In this document: positions 62,767-64,000 of the stretch, in pieces
How the letters are laid out: the number at the start of each line of letters is the position of its first letter
How positions within the stretch are numbered: position 1 is the first letter of the stretch
Source: CAWJFP01 sp963842155
Lineage (GTDB): Bacteria; Pseudomonadota; Alphaproteobacteria; JACZXZ01
Reading direction: 5' to 3'
Assembly: GCA_963842155.1 (NCBI GenBank)
Contig: CAWJFP010000004.1
Location: 1 to 64,000 of the forward strand
Length of the DNA: 64,000 bases
The notes under the pieces: model-generated
Told to the model about the DNA's origin: nothing
Databases searched by the model: none
The model's input: only the letters and a program-made list of their open reading frames with translations
Position numbers and translations under genes: made by a program

Positions 62767-64000
62767 ATGACACGCTGGAACGCTCTCGCCTTTATGGCTG
62801 TAGCGCTACCGCTAGCGGGGGTCTCGATCGGGGCCAACGCCGCGGACTGCCCGAAGGGTAAGATCAAGATCTATACGAGCTGGCCGATGCAGGGCGCCAT
62901 GCTTCCCGAAGGGACGGGGATGAAGGACGGCGTCGACCTCGCAGTGGACCAGAATCACGGAATGGCCGCAGGCTACTGCATCCAGGTGATCAACCTCGAT
63001 GATGCCTCGCCCCAGACGGGCAAATGGGACGGTGCGGTTGAGGCCGAGAATGCAAACAAGGCCGTGTCGGACCCCGACGCTATGGTCTATCTCGGGACCT
63101 ACAACTCGGGCGCCGCCAAAATCTCGATGACCATCACCCAGCGCGCCCATATGGCGCAGATCACGCCGGCCAACACCTATCCCGGCCTCACCAAGAAAGC
63201 CGGCGCCGCGCCGGGCGAGCCCGAAATGTACCGTCCGCTCGGGATCGTAAGCTACTTCCGGGTGCCCCCCGCGGACGACATCCAGGGAGCGGTGGGGGCG
63301 AGATGGGCCAAGGCTCTCGGCCATCACAAGGTTTACATCCTGAACGACCAGGAGCTCTACGGCAAAGGCATCGCGGACGTGTTCGAGACCGAGGCCAAGA
63401 AGATCGGCCTCGAGGTCGTGGCCAACGAGGGGATCGATTACAAGCAGCCGGACCAAAAGCCGGTTCTGACCAAGGTCCGGGCGTCGGGGGCCGATCTGAT
63501 CTATATGGGGGCGGTCGTCGAGACGGGCGGCCAGACCATCATTCGGCAGATGAAGGATCTTGGGCTGGTGATGCCCAAGGTCGGTTTCATGGGTCCCGAT
63601 GGCCTTAAAGAGGAGTCGCTGCTGACGGCGGCCACCTGCGATGCCACGATGGCGGTCGATTTCCACGTCACCTTTGCCAGCCTGCCTTTTGAGCAGATGA
63701 CTGGAAAAGGAGCAGATATCTACAAGGAATTCAAAGATCGCTTCAAGACCGAGCCGACCACCTACGCGCTTTATGCCTGGGAAGCCGCCGAGGTGGCTCT
63801 CGACGGCATCGATCGCGCAGCCGCAAAGGACCGGGAGAAGATCCGGGCCGCCATTGCCGCCACCAAGGACTTCAACGGCCTCAATGGCAAGTGGAGCTTC
63901 GACGAGAATGGCGACACCACCTTGAAGGTCATGTCAGGGTACAAGGTGGTCAAGGGCGACACGCCCGACAGCTGCAAGTTCGAGTTCGTATCGGTTCTGA
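62767..64000 (+). CDS. ABC transporter substrate-binding protein, branched-chain amino acid type (truncated by window)
   Basis: At least 411 residues, running off the window. Strong ribosome site (AGGAGG, 6 bases before ATG). Signal peptide MTRWNALAFMAVALPLAG, cut near NAADC. The mature protein is a periplasmic-binding type I fold: KIKIYTSWPMQGAMLPEG, GYCIQVINLDDASPQTG, AMVYLGTYNSGAAKIS, HKVYILNDQELYGKGIADVF. LivK-like, for amino acids, amides or urea. Divergent from the argE-like operon across 288 bases; its ligand may be that operon's substrate. The frame is still open at base 64000. Confidence 0.92.
   Translation, partial: MTRWNALAFMAVALPLAGVSIGANAADCPKGKIKIYTSWPMQGAMLPEGTGMKDGVDLAVDQNHGMAAGYCIQVINLDDASPQTGKWDGAVEAENANKAVSDPDAMVYLGTYNSGAAKISMTITQRAHMAQITPANTYPGLTKKAGAAPGEPEMYRPLGIVSYFRVPPADDIQGAVGARWAKALGHHKVYILNDQELYGKGIADVFETEAKKIGLEVVANEGIDYKQPDQKPVLTKVRASGADLIYMGAVVETGGQTIIRQMKDLGLVMPKVGFMGPDGLKEESLLTAATCDATMAVDFHVTFASLPFEQMTGKGADIYKEFKDRFKTEPTTYALYAWEAAEVALDGIDRAAAKDREKIRAAIAATKDFNGLNGKWSFDENGDTTLKVMSGYKVVKGDTPDSCKFEFVSVL

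Noticed and set aside
1..64000. CRISPR arrays, tRNA or rRNA genes, prophage or complete transposons
   Set aside because: No regularly spaced repeats, no tRNA cloverleaf-like stretch with conserved TTCGA/TTCAA arm and no transposase, integrase or phage structural genes were found by reading.

Overview
The window is high-GC DNA (roughly 65-70% by eye) and, apart from its left end, looks like one alphaproteobacterial chromosome segment. The evidence is the order nudC-ffs-dnaX-ybaB-recR, a RegB/RegA redox pair with the quinone-binding and redox-cysteine motifs, MmcB, an FNR/FixK box before hemN, and IpdC. A soil or plant-associated Rhodospirillales- or Hyphomicrobiales-like organism is an inference; I cannot name a genus. 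The first ~885 bases do not fit. They carry rplY(3' end)-pth-rpsF(5' end), with several indels within 600 bases, and join directly onto a nudC cut after about 43 codons. That is best explained as a chimeric contig end, and the proteins resemble Verrucomicrobiota.

Layout. 1-890: foreign rplY-pth-rpsF piece. 890-4080: nudC start, SRP RNA, dnaX, ybaB, recR. 4100-5841: OmpA-like protein and a small L,D-transpeptidase (minus strand). 6039-8761: OmpR-type regulator, RegB-like kinase, RegA-like regulator. 8773-41200: a 32-kb exopolysaccharide locus. It holds an HprK-like kinase, a PqqD-like protein, an unknown secreted protein, a BBP2 barrel, Wza, Wzc, two polymerase/ligase-type membrane proteins, WcaJ, Wzx, five glycosyltransferases, a carbamoyltransferase, a GDP-mannose-epimerase-like protein, HldE, a BTLCP protease, a degenerate HD-GYP protein, a PPP phosphatase, a nucleotidyltransferase, a methyltransferase and a 74-residue twin-arginine peptide. 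41318-45647: MmcB, a CHASE3-PAS hybrid kinase and a TonB-like protein. 45663-55441: redox enzymes, a short-chain dehydrogenase, IpdC, a serine protease and a YCII/ECF-sigma pair. 55502-59817: L,D-transpeptidase, hemN with an FNR box, and a YXWGXW-type protein. 60175-64000: DUF1028, RidA, an M20 deacetylase and a divergent ABC binding protein that runs off the window.

How it fits together. WcaJ starts the lipid-linked sugar, the glycosyltransferases and sugar enzymes extend it, Wzx flips it, a Wzy/WaaL protein polymerises or ligates it, and Wzc/Wza/BBP2 export it. Four genes or operons in the locus have a sigma54-type -24/-12 element just upstream (10288, 14276, 24191, 40886), and a fifth element has no obvious gene (27210). 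The locus therefore looks like a sigma54 regulon. It includes the HprK-like/PqqD-like/nucleotidyltransferase set, which resembles a predicted 'HPr-rel-A' peptide-handling system, and a small Tat-type peptide that is a candidate partner. This is the most promising undescribed biology here.

Quality note. About ten genes outside the left end are broken by single-base indels, and hemN has one in-frame amber codon. In each case the family alignment resumes in another frame (or after the stop), so residual long-read errors are the likeliest cause. I report these genes at full extent with the break position.
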